The notes: generated by a model not told the origin, from the sequence alone. Positions 18,180-26,681 are shown, counted from the stretch's first letter. The stretch is DNA of 64,000 bases from Clostridia bacterium (GCA_017395685.1 JAFQOD010000023.1:19370-83369); one strand, 5' to 3'. Translations and numbers: made by a program.

Positions 18180-18659
18180 ATGATCCCAGAGGATGTGGAT
18201 ATCCTCTTCCGGATTCAGAAAGAGGCATTCTATCCCCTCTATCAGCAATTTCGCGATCCATCCAATCCCTACCTTCGGGGAAAAGAGGATATTGAGCGGC
18301 GGCTGAACCGTGATTTCTATCATCCCTTCACCATTCTGGAAGATGGGCGCATTATTGGCGGTTTATGGTACATCAGCGGTGCAAACTTACTGCTTTGCCA
18401 ATTGCAGCCCCATGAGTATTATCTGGGCCGGGTATTCATCGCCCCGGATATGCAGGGAAAAAAGGCAGCCCAAAGGGCCATCCTGCTGTGTGAAAAGCAT
18501 TTTCCTGACGCCGTAAAATACTATGTGGATTTTCCCGATGTATTGGAAAAGAACCGCCGCTGCTATGCCGGCGCAGGCTATACGCCCACCGGCATCAAAA
18601 AAGAAACAGATCCCGGGGTTACCCTGGAGCTATATGAAAAATACGTAAAACGAACATAA
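18180..18659 (+). CDS. GNAT-family N-acetyltransferase
   Basis: About 159 residues from the first ATG. The acetyl-CoA motif A is [20 protein letters not shown], and beta-5 and the C-terminus ([14 protein letters not shown]) also fit. The only good ribosome site (AAAAGGAG, 18145-18152) lies 27 bases before this ATG. In-frame ATT codons at 18159 and 18162 are at ideal spacing and would restore the typical GNAT start ([13 protein letters not shown]), so initiation at ATT is possible. It lies in the T-box operon between the aminotransferase and tyrS. The substrate is unknown. Confidence 0.82.
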   Translation: MIPEDVDILFRIQKEAFYPLYQQFRDPSNPYLRGKEDIERRLNRDFYHPFTILEDGRIIGGLWYISGANLLLCQLQPHEYYLGRVFIAPDMQGKKAAQRAILLCEKHFPDAVKYYVDFPDVLEKNRRCYAGAGYTPTGIKKETDPGVTLELYEKYVKRT

Positions 18660-18675
18660 AAGGAGAATGAATCAA

Positions 18676-19899
18676 ATGGCAAACGTACTTGACACCCTCC
18701 GCGAGCGCGGATTCCTGGCCCAGATCACTTTTGAAGAGGATCTTTACAAGCAGCTGGAAAAGGAGCCCACCACCTTCTATGTAGGCTTCGATCCCACGGC
18801 CACCTCCCTGCATTTCGGCCATTTCATCCCGATCATCGCCATGGCCCATATGCAGCGGGCAGGCCATATTCCCATCGCCCTGGTGGGCGGCGGCACGGCC
18901 ATGATCGGCGATCCCTCCGGCAAAACCGATATGCGCAAAATGATGACCGTGGAAACCATCGATCATAACGTTTCCTGCATCAAAAAGCAGATGGAACGCT
19001 TCATTGAATTCGGCGAAGGCAAGGCCATGATCGTCAATAACGCTGACTGGATCAGAAAACTTTCCTACATGGATTTCCTGCGGGATGTGGGATCCCTCTT
19101 CTCCGTCAATCGCATGCTGGCCGCCGAATGCTACAAGCAGCGCATGGAACGGGGCCTGACCCTGCTGGAATTCAACTACATGGTGATGCAGGCCTATGAC
19201 TTCCTGCAGCTGTTTAAGAATCACGGCTGCCGGCTGCAGATGGGCGGCGACGATCAGTGGAGCAATATGCTGGCCGGCGCCGATCTGATCCGCCGCAAGG
19301 AACAGGAGGCTGCCTATGCCTGCACCTTCAAGCTGCTGATGAACCACGAAGGCAAGAAGATGGGCAAAACCGAAAAGGGTGCCCTGTGGCTGGATCCCAA
19401 CCTGTGCAGCCCCTATGATTTCTACCAGTACTGGCGCAATGTGGCCGATGCTGACGTGGAAAAGTGCCTCAGCCTGCTCACCTTCCTGCCCATGGATGAA
19501 GTGCGCAAGCTTTCCAAGCTGGAAGGCAGCGCCATCAACGAAGCCAAGAAGGTGCTGGCCTTCGAATGCACCAAGCTGGTTCACGGCGAAGAAGAGGCCC
19601 AGAAGGCCCAGCTGGCGGCAGCGGCCCTCTTTGGCGGCGGCGCTGCGGCGGATGTGCCCACCTACGAATGGAAGCAATGCGATATGGAACAGGATAACCG
19701 GCTTACCACCCTGCTCCATCTCTGCGGCCTGTGCCAGAGCAAGGGCGATGCACGCAAGCAGGTTCAGCAGGGCGCTGTGGTCATGAATGACAGCAAGGTA
19801 ACCGATATCAATATGGTGGTTACTGCCGATATGATCCCCACTGACGGCGTGCTGCTGCGCAAGGGCAAGAAGAGCTTCTGCCGCGTGGTGCTCAAGTAA
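18676..19899 (+). CDS. tyrS: Tyrosyl-tRNA synthetase
   Basis: Charges tRNA-Tyr. About 407 residues. The HIGH motif is HFGH (46-49), the tyrosine pocket is [12 protein letters not shown], the MQAYDFL and GGDDQWSNM segments are family-specific, and the KMSKS-type loop reads [12 protein letters not shown]-terminal S4 domain ([18 protein letters not shown]) is present. I chose the ATG at 18676, 10 bases after AAAAGGAG. It overlaps yigZ by one base (TAATG). It belongs to the T-box operon, so its expression should rise when tRNA-Tyr is uncharged. Confidence 0.97.
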   Translation: MANVLDTLRERGFLAQITFEEDLYKQLEKEPTTFYVGFDPTATSLHFGHFIPIIAMAHMQRAGHIPIALVGGGTAMIGDPSGKTDMRKMMTVETIDHNVSCIKKQMERFIEFGEGKAMIVNNADWIRKLSYMDFLRDVGSLFSVNRMLAAECYKQRMERGLTLLEFNYMVMQAYDFLQLFKNHGCRLQMGGDDQWSNMLAGADLIRRKEQEAAYACTFKLLMNHEGKKMGKTEKGALWLDPNLCSPYDFYQYWRNVADADVEKCLSLLTFLPMDEVRKLSKLEGSAINEAKKVLAFECTKLVHGEEEAQKAQLAAAALFGGGAAADVPTYEWKQCDMEQDNRLTTLLHLCGLCQSKGDARKQVQQGAVVMNDSKVTDINMVVTADMIPTDGVLLRKGKKSFCRVVLK

Positions 19900-20537
19900 T
19901 GCCGGGCGATTACAAAACCCTGAAAATGGCGGCCAGCGATGAATTCATCATCAATAAAAGCCGCTTCATCGGCTACGCCTCCCCTTGTGAAACCGAGGAG
20001 GAGGCGCTGGCCTTTTTGAAATCCATCCGGGAAAAGCATAAGGATGCCACGCATAATTGCTATGCCTACGTAATCGGCCAGAATGCCGGCATCATGCGCT
20101 ATAATGATGATGGGGAGCCCGGCGGCACCGCCGGCATGCCCATGATGGAAGTGATCAAGGCCCGGGGCGTGGTCAATTGCTGCGTGGTGGTTACCCGTTA
20201 TTTCGGGGGTATCCTCCTTGGGGCCGGCGGTCTGGTGCGTGCTTACAGCCACGGCTGCGCCGTTGCCCTGAATGCCGCCCAGGTGGTCAAAATGGAGGAA
20301 AGCCAGAAAATCCTTCTGGATGTGCCCTATCCCCTGTGGGATCGGGTGAATCATGCGCTGAAAAGCCTGCCCCAGATCACGGAGGAAACCAATTTCGGCG
20401 CCTCGGTGGAGGCAACGCTGCTCATCCGTAAAAAGGATGTGGAGGAAGTGACGCAAAAGCTCACCGCCCTTACTGATGCAAAGGCCGAATGGCTGGAACT
20501 GGATGAGCTTCATTATCCCTGGCCGGAGGAAGGATAA
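19899..20537 (+). CDS. yigZ: YigZ/IMPACT-family protein
   Basis: 212 residues, the usual length. The IMPACT signature AYVIGQNAGIMRYNDDGEPGGTAGMPM and the VVVTRYFGGILLGAGGLVRAYS segment are intact, and a C-terminal DUF1949-like domain follows. Members of this family are linked to translation or proteolysis control, but their reaction is unsettled. It is coupled to tyrS by a one-base overlap and ends the T-box operon. Confidence 0.93.
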   Translation: MPGDYKTLKMAASDEFIINKSRFIGYASPCETEEEALAFLKSIREKHKDATHNCYAYVIGQNAGIMRYNDDGEPGGTAGMPMMEVIKARGVVNCCVVVTRYFGGILLGAGGLVRAYSHGCAVALNAAQVVKMEESQKILLDVPYPLWDRVNHALKSLPQITEETNFGASVEATLLIRKKDVEEVTQKLTALTDAKAEWLELDELHYPWPEEG

Positions 20538-20545
20538 ATCGTATC

Positions 20546-20578
20546 AAAAAAAGCAGAGCGTTAAAAGCTCTGCTTTTT
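20546..20578. terminator. Bidirectional terminator between yigZ and the Crp-family gene
   Basis: AAAAAGCAGAGC (548-559 of the 20 kb block) pairs with GCTCTGCTTTTT (567-578) around GTTAAAA. A and T tracts flank both sides, so it can stop both convergent units. Confidence 0.9.
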
Positions 20579-20587
20579 GATTGCATT

Positions 20588-21283
20588 CTATTGATCGGAG
20601 GGATCTTCAAGGGCAGAAGGAACGTGCAAAAGCCGGAAGCTATTCTTGAAATAATCCAATACTCCTTCTTTTTTCAGCTTGCTCAGCTCCGCTGAAAGAC
20701 CGCTGCGATCCACCTCCAGATAATCCGCCAGGCCCTGCCGGTCAAAGGGGATATCGAACTGGGCACGATTGGCTTCCTTCGCCTGAAGAAGCAGATAGGC
20801 CATCACCTTTTCCCGCGTGGTACGCTTGGCATTGATCATGGCGCGGCGATGAAGGGAAAGATTCTTTTCCGATACGATCTGCAGCAGATTATAGATGATC
20901 TGATTATGAAAGGCGCATGCATTACAGCAGCTGGTCATAATCCGCCCGCAATCCAGCAGCAGAATACGACTTGCCTCCGTTGCCACCACATTTACCGGAA
21001 GCTTCTTGGCTCTTGCACAGGCAAAAGCCTCGGCAAAAAGCTGCCCGGGGCCGATATGCATCATAATGCTGCGGTTTCCGTAATAATCTGTACGGATCAC
21101 CTGCGCCTGGCCGGAAATCAAAATTCCCACATCCGTCGCAGGCACGCCTTCCCGGAGAATGGTTTCCCCCTTTGAAAATGTCATTTCCCGTGCCCCCAGG
21201 CATTGCAGCAGCGCCGCCAGATCCGCTTCATTTACACCGGCAAAAAGAGGGCATCTCCCAAGATCATTGATGACAGATTTCAT
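20588..21283 (-). CDS. Crp/Fnr-family transcription regulator
   Basis: About 231 residues. An N-terminal cyclic-nucleotide-like beta-barrel (residues 20-110, with GETILREGVPATDVGILISG) is followed by a dimer helix and a C-terminal helix-turn-helix (DRQGLADYLEVDRSGLSAEL, near 175). It is not Fnr-like: the N-terminal four-Cys cluster is absent. A CCNACAFH cluster at 125-130 in the linker is unusual and could sense metal or redox state. The ATG at 21283 has GGAGGGAAAGG upstream. The ligand is unknown. Confidence 0.88.
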   Translation of the reverse strand: MKSVINDLGRCPLFAGVNEADLAALLQCLGAREMTFSKGETILREGVPATDVGILISGQAQVIRTDYYGNRSIMMHIGPGQLFAEAFACARAKKLPVNVVATEASRILLLDCGRIMTSCCNACAFHNQIIYNLLQIVSEKNLSLHRRAMINAKRTTREKVMAYLLLQAKEANRAQFDIPFDRQGLADYLEVDRSGLSAELSKLKKEGVLDYFKNSFRLLHVPSALEDPSDQ

Positions 21284-21296
21284 CCTTTCCCTCCGC

Positions 21297-21310
21297 GTTG
21301 AAAATTCAAC
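21297..21310. promoter_or_regulatory. Candidate autoregulatory operator
   Basis: GTTGA-AAAT-TCAAC, a 5-bp inverted repeat between the transcription start and the start codon of the Crp-family gene. Crp-family proteins bind such dyads (often TTGA-N6-TCAA), so self-control is plausible. Confidence 0.4.
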
Positions 21311-21323
21311 AATCATAATGATT

Positions 21324-21352
21324 AGTATATTCATTCAGCCTTTCCACGTCAA
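21324..21352 (-). promoter_or_regulatory. Promoter of the Crp-family gene
   Basis: TTGACG (21347-21352) and TATACT (21324-21329) on the minus strand, 17-base spacer. Confidence 0.75.
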
Positions 21353-21458
21353 GTGCCTCTTCTTTCATCTGCCGGGAACCAAATGGCCGCAGTTTTCACC
21401 AGAATGCATCTTCATATCCTGATTTTTGCATGTTTTATGCTTTCTTAATAACTTATTG

Positions 21459-21487
21459 TTGACACAATTCGCCAGAAATGCTATAAT
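21459..21487 (+). promoter_or_regulatory. Consensus promoter of the DUF4190 gene
   Basis: Perfect TTGACA (21459-21464) and TATAAT (21482-21487), 17-base spacer. The predicted start near 21493 coincides with the 5' arm of the leader's closing stem. Confidence 0.85.
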
Positions 21488-21492
21488 TCTTA

Positions 21493-21586
21493 CATAATAT
21501 GTATACTGGAGTTGTGTTTTCCAGGGAAGTGACTTCAATGAGGGGTAATCCTGAAATCACTTCTGCATATTATGCGGTATCACCGC
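21493..21586 (+). promoter_or_regulatory. Structured 5' leader RNA of the DUF4190 gene
   Basis: A three-way junction can be drawn by hand. P1: CATAATATG (21493-21501) with CATATTATG (21566-21574), 9 bp. P2: CTGGA (21506-21510) with TCCAG (21520-21524). P3: AAGTGA-C-TTCA (21527-21537) with TGAA-A-TCACTT (21552-21562). A fourth hairpin, GCGGT-ATC-ACCGC (21574-21586), follows, and the ribosome site lies 12 bases later. P1 begins at the predicted transcription start. I do not recognise a known riboswitch class. Confidence 0.6.
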
Positions 21587-21614
21587 GACAATGTGGGAAA
21601 GGAGGACCTATATC

Positions 21615-21851
21615 ATGGCAGTTGCTTCTTTAGTTCTGGGCATCGTTTCTATCGTGCTTAGCTTCATCGTCAACTGGATCGGCGCTATCCCCGCTATCGT
21701 CGGTATCATCCTGGGCGCTCTGGGCCGCAAGGATCCCGCGAAGAAGGGCATGGCCACCGGTGGTCTGGTTTGCTCCATCATCGGTTTCATCCTGAGCATC
21801 ATCCTGCTCATCGCCTGCGCCGCTTGCGTTTCCGCCGCTGGCGCCTACTAA
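21615..21851 (+). CDS. Small DUF4190-type membrane protein
   Basis: 78 residues with two hydrophobic helices (about 2-35 and 50-75) joined by a short basic loop (GRKDPAKKG). Gly-rich helix pattern and the ALGRKDPAKKGMATGGLV loop fit DUF4190. The ATG at 21615 has AAAGGAGG upstream. It stands alone between a strong promoter with a structured leader and a long terminator, so it is probably abundant and specifically controlled. The role is unknown. Confidence 0.85.
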   Translation: MAVASLVLGIVSIVLSFIVNWIGAIPAIVGIILGALGRKDPAKKGMATGGLVCSIIGFILSIILLIACAACVSAAGAY

Positions 21852-21868
21852 TTCGTTAGTAAACAAAT

Positions 21869-21927
21869 GCCTACTTTTATTTATTGCGGCTTCTCATGAA
21901 CATGCAATGAATATCAGTAGGCTTTTC
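21869..21927 (+). terminator. Terminator of the DUF4190 gene
   Basis: GCCTACT (21869-21875) pairs with AGTAGGC (21916-21922), followed by TTTT. An inner ATTGC/GCAAT pair extends the stem. Confidence 0.7.
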
Positions 21928-21952
21928 TTATTCCATTCAGGAGGATCAATCC

Positions 21953-22726
21953 ATGCTTCCCCATGTTCATATCGGCAATCTGGAAATCCCCACCTACGGC
22001 ATCTGCATGGTGATTGGCATTATGGCTGCCGCCATCATCGCCATTATCCGGGCCAAGCGTACGGGACGGGATGAAAATTCCCTGATCGTCATCGCCGCCT
22101 GCGCCGTCGGCCTGGGCCTGGCCGGGGCAAAGATCTTATATATCATTGCTTCCTATGGGCTGCAAAAGGCCCTGCAGGAAATGAGCCAGGGCAATTTCTC
22201 CTGCTTCACCGAAGGCGGGCTGGTTTTCTACGGCGGCCTGATCGGCGGTATCGGCGGGGCGTATATCGGCGCTGCCATCGCAAAGGAAAAGCTGACCAGC
22301 TATATCGATGCCGTTGTTCCCTGCGTGCCCCTGGGCCATGCCTTCGGGCGGCTGGGATGCTTCCTGGGCGGCTGCTGCTATGGCATGCCCTATGAGGGCT
22401 TCGGCAGCGTTACCTTCCCCGCCGTGGGCGTCAATCATGGGGTTTTTCCTGTGCAGCTGGTGGAAATGGTGATCAATATTGGTATATTCGTATATCTGAT
22501 TCATTTCACCAAAAAGGAGAGGGGAAAGTATACCGTGCTCTTTGTTTACATGGGGCTGTACGGCGTTTCCCGGTTCCTGCTGGAAATGCTGCGGGGCGAT
22601 TCCATCCGCGGGATTGCCAATGGGCTTTCCACCTCCCAGTGGATCAGCATCGCCCTGATCATCGTCAGCCTGATTCCTGTGATCACCAGGTTGATGAAAA
22701 AGAAGGGCGGCAGCGCCCCGGCATAA
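21953..22726 (+). CDS. lgt: Prolipoprotein diacylglyceryl transferase
   Basis: Membrane enzyme that attaches diacylglycerol to the lipobox cysteine of prolipoproteins. 257 residues with about seven membrane helices. The Lgt signature HAFGRLGCFLGGCCYG (near 124-139) and an N-terminal YGICMVIG segment are intact. Its presence shows that the cell makes lipoproteins, which makes the lack of lipoboxes in the window's binding proteins notable. It is followed by a strong terminator. Confidence 0.97.
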   Translation: MLPHVHIGNLEIPTYGICMVIGIMAAAIIAIIRAKRTGRDENSLIVIAACAVGLGLAGAKILYIIASYGLQKALQEMSQGNFSCFTEGGLVFYGGLIGGIGGAYIGAAIAKEKLTSYIDAVVPCVPLGHAFGRLGCFLGGCCYGMPYEGFGSVTFPAVGVNHGVFPVQLVEMVINIGIFVYLIHFTKKERGKYTVLFVYMGLYGVSRFLLEMLRGDSIRGIANGLSTSQWISIALIIVSLIPVITRLMKKKGGSAPA

Positions 22727-22758
22727 TCTCCTCCTGCATCATTGATCCCATCATGATA

Positions 22759-22785
22759 CCCGGAAGCATTGCTTCCGGGATTTTT
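22759..22785 (+). terminator. Terminator of lgt
   Basis: CCCGGAAGC (22759-22767) pairs with GCTTCCGGG (22771-22779) across ATT, followed by ATTTTT. Confidence 0.9.
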
Positions 22786-22806
22786 GTTGGCCCGGTATAT
22801 TTTCCA

Positions 22807-22835
22807 TTGCATTCCGGTTTTCTATTCGCTATAAT
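22807..22835 (+). promoter_or_regulatory. Promoter of the rRNA methyltransferase gene
   Basis: TTGCAT (22807-22812) and TATAAT (22830-22835), 17-base spacer. Confidence 0.75.
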
Positions 22836-22869
22836 ACAATTGATTGTTGATCATAAAGGAGTGAGCCCT

Positions 22870-23691
22870 TTGCCCGAAACGATGGTTTACAGCAAGAACA
22901 GCACCTATCAGAAATTTGAAGTGCTGAAAACCAATCGCAACAAGCGGTATCGGTATAATGAATTTCTGGTGGAGGGCGTACGCAGCCTGAAAGAGGCAGT
23001 GCAGAACGGCTGGAAAATCAAATCCCTGCTGTATAACAAGGATCAGCTTTCCAATTGGGCAAAGGATATGATTCGGACTGTCAGAACCGAAATGAATTAT
23101 TGCCTGACCCAGCCGCTGATGCAGGAGCTGAGCGGTAAAGAAGATACCTCCGAGCTGATGGCCATCATTGAAATGCGGCAGGATACCCTGGAAAGCGTTC
23201 CTCTTTCCCCTGCTCCCTTCATTGTATTATTTGACCGGCCTTCCAACCGGGGAAACCTGGGCACCATGATCCGCTCCTGCGATGCCCTGGGGGCTGATAT
23301 GCTGATTCTCACCGGCCACGGGGTGGATTTATATGATCCGGATGTGGTGGTTTCCGCCATGGGCTCCTTCTTCAATCTGCCGGTCATCCGGCTGGCTGAT
23401 CATAATGCCCTTTTTGCCTTTGTGGAAAAAATGAAGCGGGATTATCCCGGCTTTCAGCTGGTAGGCACCACTGCCCATAAGGAAACGCCCCTGTACACCG
23501 TGGATTTCACCGCCCCCACTCTGCTGATGATGGGCAATGAAACCATGGGATTGAATAAAGCGTTCAAGGAATACTGCGACATCCTATGCACCATTCCCAT
23601 GGCGGAGGATTCCTATGCTTCCTCCTTCAATGTAAGCTGTGCCGCCTCCATCCTGATGTATGAAATCACCCGTCAGCGGGCAATGAAATAA
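22870..23691 (+). CDS. SpoU/TrmH-family rRNA/tRNA 2'-O-methyltransferase
   Basis: SPOUT-fold RNA methyltransferase, 273 residues. An N-terminal substrate-binding part (NEFLVEGVRSLKEAV) is followed by the SpoU motifs: NRGNLGTMIRSCDALGAD, LLMMGNETMGL and IPMAEDSYASSFNVSCAASI. I chose the TTG at 22870, 8 bases after AAAGGAG; an ATG at 22882 is an alternative. It resembles the RlmB/TrmH group, but the modified nucleotide cannot be read from sequence. A nucleoside hydrolase follows 26 bases later. Confidence 0.9.
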   Translation: MPETMVYSKNSTYQKFEVLKTNRNKRYRYNEFLVEGVRSLKEAVQNGWKIKSLLYNKDQLSNWAKDMIRTVRTEMNYCLTQPLMQELSGKEDTSELMAIIEMRQDTLESVPLSPAPFIVLFDRPSNRGNLGTMIRSCDALGADMLILTGHGVDLYDPDVVVSAMGSFFNLPVIRLADHNALFAFVEKMKRDYPGFQLVGTTAHKETPLYTVDFTAPTLLMMGNETMGLNKAFKEYCDILCTIPMAEDSYASSFNVSCAASILMYEITRQRAMK

Positions 23692-23717
23692 GTCTTATAT
23701 CTGGAAAGGATGATCGT

Positions 23718-24632
23718 ATGAACGGACTCAGAACAGCCCCTAGCTGCCCGGAAAAACCGGTGGACGTCATTCTGGATACGGATGCCTACAACGAAATCGA
23801 TGATCAATTCGCCATCGCTTATCTGCTCAAAGCCCCTGAAAAACTGCGCATCAGGGCATTCTGTGCCGCTCCATTTTTCAATCCCAAATCAGAAAGCCCC
23901 AGGGACGGCATGGAGAAAAGCTATCATGAAATTATCAAAATTCTCCGTCTGGCAGGACGGGAAGATCTGATCCCTGTCACTTACCGGGGCAGCGAAACCT
24001 ATCTTCCCGACGAAGAAACCCCAGTTCCCTCTGATGCAGCCCGAAAAATCGTAGAAATTGCCCGGCAGTATACCCCGGAAGATCCCTTGTATGTAGTGGC
24101 CATCGGCGCCATCACCAATGTGGCCTCGGCGCTATTGACGGCCCCGGAAATTACCGATCGGATCGTTGTGGTCTGGTTGGGCGGGCATGCCCTTCACTGG
24201 AATGGCAACAGGGAATTCAATCTGATGCAGGATGTGGCCGCCGCCAGGATTATCTTTGGCGGCGGGGTTCCGCTGGTACAGCTGCCCTGTATGGGCGTGG
24301 TATCTGCCGTTACCACCACCGGCCCCGAACTGATCCATTGGCTGCGGGGAAAAGGGCCGCTGTGCGATTACCTGTGTGATAATACCATCGCCGAAGCGGA
24401 AAGCTATGCTGCCGGCAAGCCCTGGAGCCGGGTTATCTGGGATATCGCCGCCATCGGCTGGCTGCTCAATGATCATCAGCATCTGATGTACGACCGGGCA
24501 GAGCGGGCGCCCATCCCCCAGTATGATCATCATTACTCCCCCAACCCCCAGGGGCATTTTTATACTTATGTATGGTATGTTAAGCGGGATGCCATTTTTG
24601 AGGATCTGTTTACCAGACTGACTAAAAACTGA
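23718..24632 (+). CDS. Inosine/uridine-type nucleoside hydrolase family protein
   Basis: 304 residues. The Ca2+-binding N-terminal motif reads DTDAYNEIDDQFA, a variant of the classical DTDPGIDDALA but with all three aspartates kept. Further family segments are VVAIGAITNVASAL and a C-terminal WDIAAIGWLLN. The longer DTD-x4-IDD spacing places it in a divergent branch, so it may act on an unusual N-riboside. AAAGGA precedes the ATG. It is probably co-transcribed with the SpoU enzyme. Confidence 0.85.
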   Translation: MNGLRTAPSCPEKPVDVILDTDAYNEIDDQFAIAYLLKAPEKLRIRAFCAAPFFNPKSESPRDGMEKSYHEIIKILRLAGREDLIPVTYRGSETYLPDEETPVPSDAARKIVEIARQYTPEDPLYVVAIGAITNVASALLTAPEITDRIVVVWLGGHALHWNGNREFNLMQDVAAARIIFGGGVPLVQLPCMGVVSAVTTTGPELIHWLRGKGPLCDYLCDNTIAEAESYAAGKPWSRVIWDIAAIGWLLNDHQHLMYDRAERAPIPQYDHHYSPNPQGHFYTYVWYVKRDAIFEDLFTRLTKN

Positions 24633-24643
24633 ATCTTGCCAGT

Positions 24644-24680
24644 AAAAAAGGCCCGATCCATCGATCGGGCCCTTATTGTT
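24644..24680. terminator. Bidirectional terminator
   Basis: GGCCCGATC (24650-24658) pairs with GATCGGGCC (24663-24671). An A6 tract on the left serves the minus-strand foldase gene, and TTATTGTT on the right serves the hydrolase. Confidence 0.88.
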
Positions 24681-24688
24681 ATTGATGA

Positions 24689-25951
24689 TTATTCGGCAGC
24701 TTCATTCATGGCATTGACCGCATCGGCAATGGCTTCATCGTTATAAACGATCTGGGCTTCAGCGCGCCAGGCAGCCATGGCTTCACTATAAACGGTATTG
24801 GTTTTGGTGGAAACCAGATAGTTTTCAATTTCGGCATAAATCTCATCGGTCAGCTCCACAGCACCGCTGGGAATATCCCGGAGATAATACAGAATATGAA
24901 TACCGAAAGAGCTGACCACAGGATCGCTAATGTCACCGGGCTTCTGCATTTTTTCGCTGAAGGCAGCGGCGGTAAAGACAGGATCATAGGTGATGCTGTC
25001 CTTATGCACAGCATAGCCTTCCTTCAGGTAGACTTCATTTTCCATGCCAGGATCGGTGCCGTAGATGCCAATCAGGTTTTCAAAGGTTTCCCCGTTTTCC
25101 AGCCAATTGTAGATGGCGTCAATATCATCCTTCCGGCTTTCCAAAATAGCGGCCAGGGCAGCATCCACATCCGCCTGGGTCACGGTGGCGCCCTCTTCGC
25201 TTTCTTCTTCCAGGGCAGCCTGAGCAGCAGTATAGGCATTCATCAGTTCTTCATCCACATCCAGCAGGATATGAGTAACGCCGCGGAAGCCCTCGGGCAT
25301 ATACATGGAAACATAGCCGTAGTAGGAGCTATACATTTCATACATGCTTACATTGCCTTCGAACATTTGCTGATCCTGGGCAACATAATCAGCGAAAGCA
25401 GCGCGTACTTCCTCTTCACTGACAGCGATATCCTTGCCTTCCAGGATCACATCATACAGCTTTTCAAAGGCAGCCTGCATGACCATATCCTCAACCAGCA
25501 CATCCAGATTGATGCCCATGGAGTAATAATACTGTTCCAGGGTTTCCCGGGCCTGCTGACGGCCTTCTTCGGTATCCTCAGAAAGGAAATAAGACAGATT
25601 GCTTTCCACGGCAGAATCCCAGGTGGCCTGGGCTTCGGCACGGAAGGCATCCATTTCTTCTTCGGTGAACTGCTTCAGGCCCAGCTTTTCAATCTGCTTT
25701 TCGGCCAGCATATTCTGAATCAAATATTCAATGGCGGTCTCATAATCATAATCGGAAAGATAGCCGTTGCTCATCAGATTAAACAAAATGTTTTCAACCT
25801 GGCTCAAGGTTACTTCCTTTTCATCGAACGTGAAAAGAACGGGATCCTCAACGGCAGCTTCGGCGCCCTCGGTTACTTCGGCCAGGGCAAAAACAGGCAG
25901 CGCCAGGCACAACGCCAGCATCAGCGCCAGCAAACGGGAAAGCTTTTTCAT
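24689..25951 (-). CDS. Secreted PrsA-like peptidyl-prolyl isomerase
   Basis: Extracytoplasmic foldase of the SurA/PrsA group, about 420 residues. A signal peptide (MKKLSRLLALM...FALA-EV) is followed by a helical chaperone domain and a parvulin domain (GVTHILLDV near 218; PGDISDPVVSSFGIHILYYL near 345). PrsA is normally a lipoprotein, but here no lipobox Cys is present. The protein is very acidic with many Tyr/Met-rich segments (MYEMYSSYYGYVSMYM). I chose the ATG at 25951 over the TTG two codons upstream. It is a monocistronic unit. Confidence 0.88.
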   Translation of the reverse strand: MKKLSRLLALMLALCLALPVFALAEVTEGAEAAVEDPVLFTFDEKEVTLSQVENILFNLMSNGYLSDYDYETAIEYLIQNMLAEKQIEKLGLKQFTEEEMDAFRAEAQATWDSAVESNLSYFLSEDTEEGRQQARETLEQYYYSMGINLDVLVEDMVMQAAFEKLYDVILEGKDIAVSEEEVRAAFADYVAQDQQMFEGNVSMYEMYSSYYGYVSMYMPEGFRGVTHILLDVDEELMNAYTAAQAALEEESEEGATVTQADVDAALAAILESRKDDIDAIYNWLENGETFENLIGIYGTDPGMENEVYLKEGYAVHKDSITYDPVFTAAAFSEKMQKPGDISDPVVSSFGIHILYYLRDIPSGAVELTDEIYAEIENYLVSTKTNTVYSEAMAAWRAEAQIVYNDEAIADAVNAMNEAAE

Positions 25952-26003
25952 GATCAAAGGTTCCTCTCTTTCTAATGCGTTACACGCAATTTATCACCTG
26001 TTT

Positions 26004-26032
26004 ATTATGGCACAGGAAGCGCCGAATCGCAA
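26004..26032 (-). promoter_or_regulatory. Promoter of the PrsA-like gene
   Basis: TTGCGA (26027-26032) and CATAAT (26004-26009) on the minus strand, 17-base spacer. Confidence 0.6.
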
Positions 26033-26167
26033 GGCATTTTCCGAAAAAACAAAGAAAGTTACAGGTTGTTCACGAATTATCCATTCTTTTCCGGCATTTG
26101 AAGGTCTTTCCATTCATCGGCATTCTTGAAAAAAGCGGCGATTTCATGATATACTATATCAGCAGAT

Positions 26168-26608
26168 TCACCTGCGTTCTTCAAAAAATGCCTTCAGCAT
26201 GGCTGCACATTCATCTTCCATTACGCCGCCTGTGCAGCGAACCCTGTGATAAAAAGCAGCATCCTCCGGAAGGGTATACACGCTTCCACAGCAGCCCTGC
26301 TTTTCATCATAAGCGCCGAAGATGCACCCATCCAATTCTGCCATGATGATGCCGCCGGCGCACATGGGGCATGGCTCCAGCGTTACATAGAGGGTGCATC
26401 CGTGCAGCCGCCTCTCCCCCAGCGTCTGAAATGCCCGCTCCATGGCAAGCATTTCCGCATGGGCCAGCGGGCCGTGGGTTTCACGCTGATTATGGGCCCG
26501 GGCAATGATCTTTCCATCCTTTACGATCACCGCCCCCACCGGCACCTCATTTGCCGCTTTCCGGGCCTCCCGGATGGCCTCCTGCATGAAATTTTCCATT
26601 TCCTGCAT
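26168..26608 (-). CDS. tadA: tRNA adenosine-34 deaminase
   Basis: Converts A34 to inosine in tRNA-Arg(ACG). About 146 residues. The zinc site is HAE (LAHAEMLAM) plus PCPMC (LEPCPMCAGGI). The N-terminal helix (FMQEAIREARKAANEVPVGAVIV) is typical. I chose the ATG at 26608 with AAGGGGG upstream; the ATG at 26659 has no ribosome site and gives a non-family extension. Confidence 0.95.
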   Translation of the reverse strand: MQEMENFMQEAIREARKAANEVPVGAVIVKDGKIIARAHNQRETHGPLAHAEMLAMERAFQTLGERRLHGCTLYVTLEPCPMCAGGIIMAELDGCIFGAYDEKQGCCGSVYTLPEDAAFYHRVRCTGGVMEDECAAMLKAFFEERR

Positions 26609-26681
26609 TTCCGCCCGCCCCCTTACGTTTTTCCATACTATATCATATATTCCTGTCATAAATCAAGAAGGAGGGTTTTCC

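Noticed and set aside
21493..21586. Purine or other known riboswitch
   Set aside because: The three-way shape recalls purine switches, but the conserved J1/2 and J2/3 bases and loop-loop sequences are absent.
21538..21633. Short ORF inside the DUF4190 leader as a leader peptide
   Set aside because: No ribosome site precedes its ATG and it runs across the real start codon; the RNA stems explain the region better.
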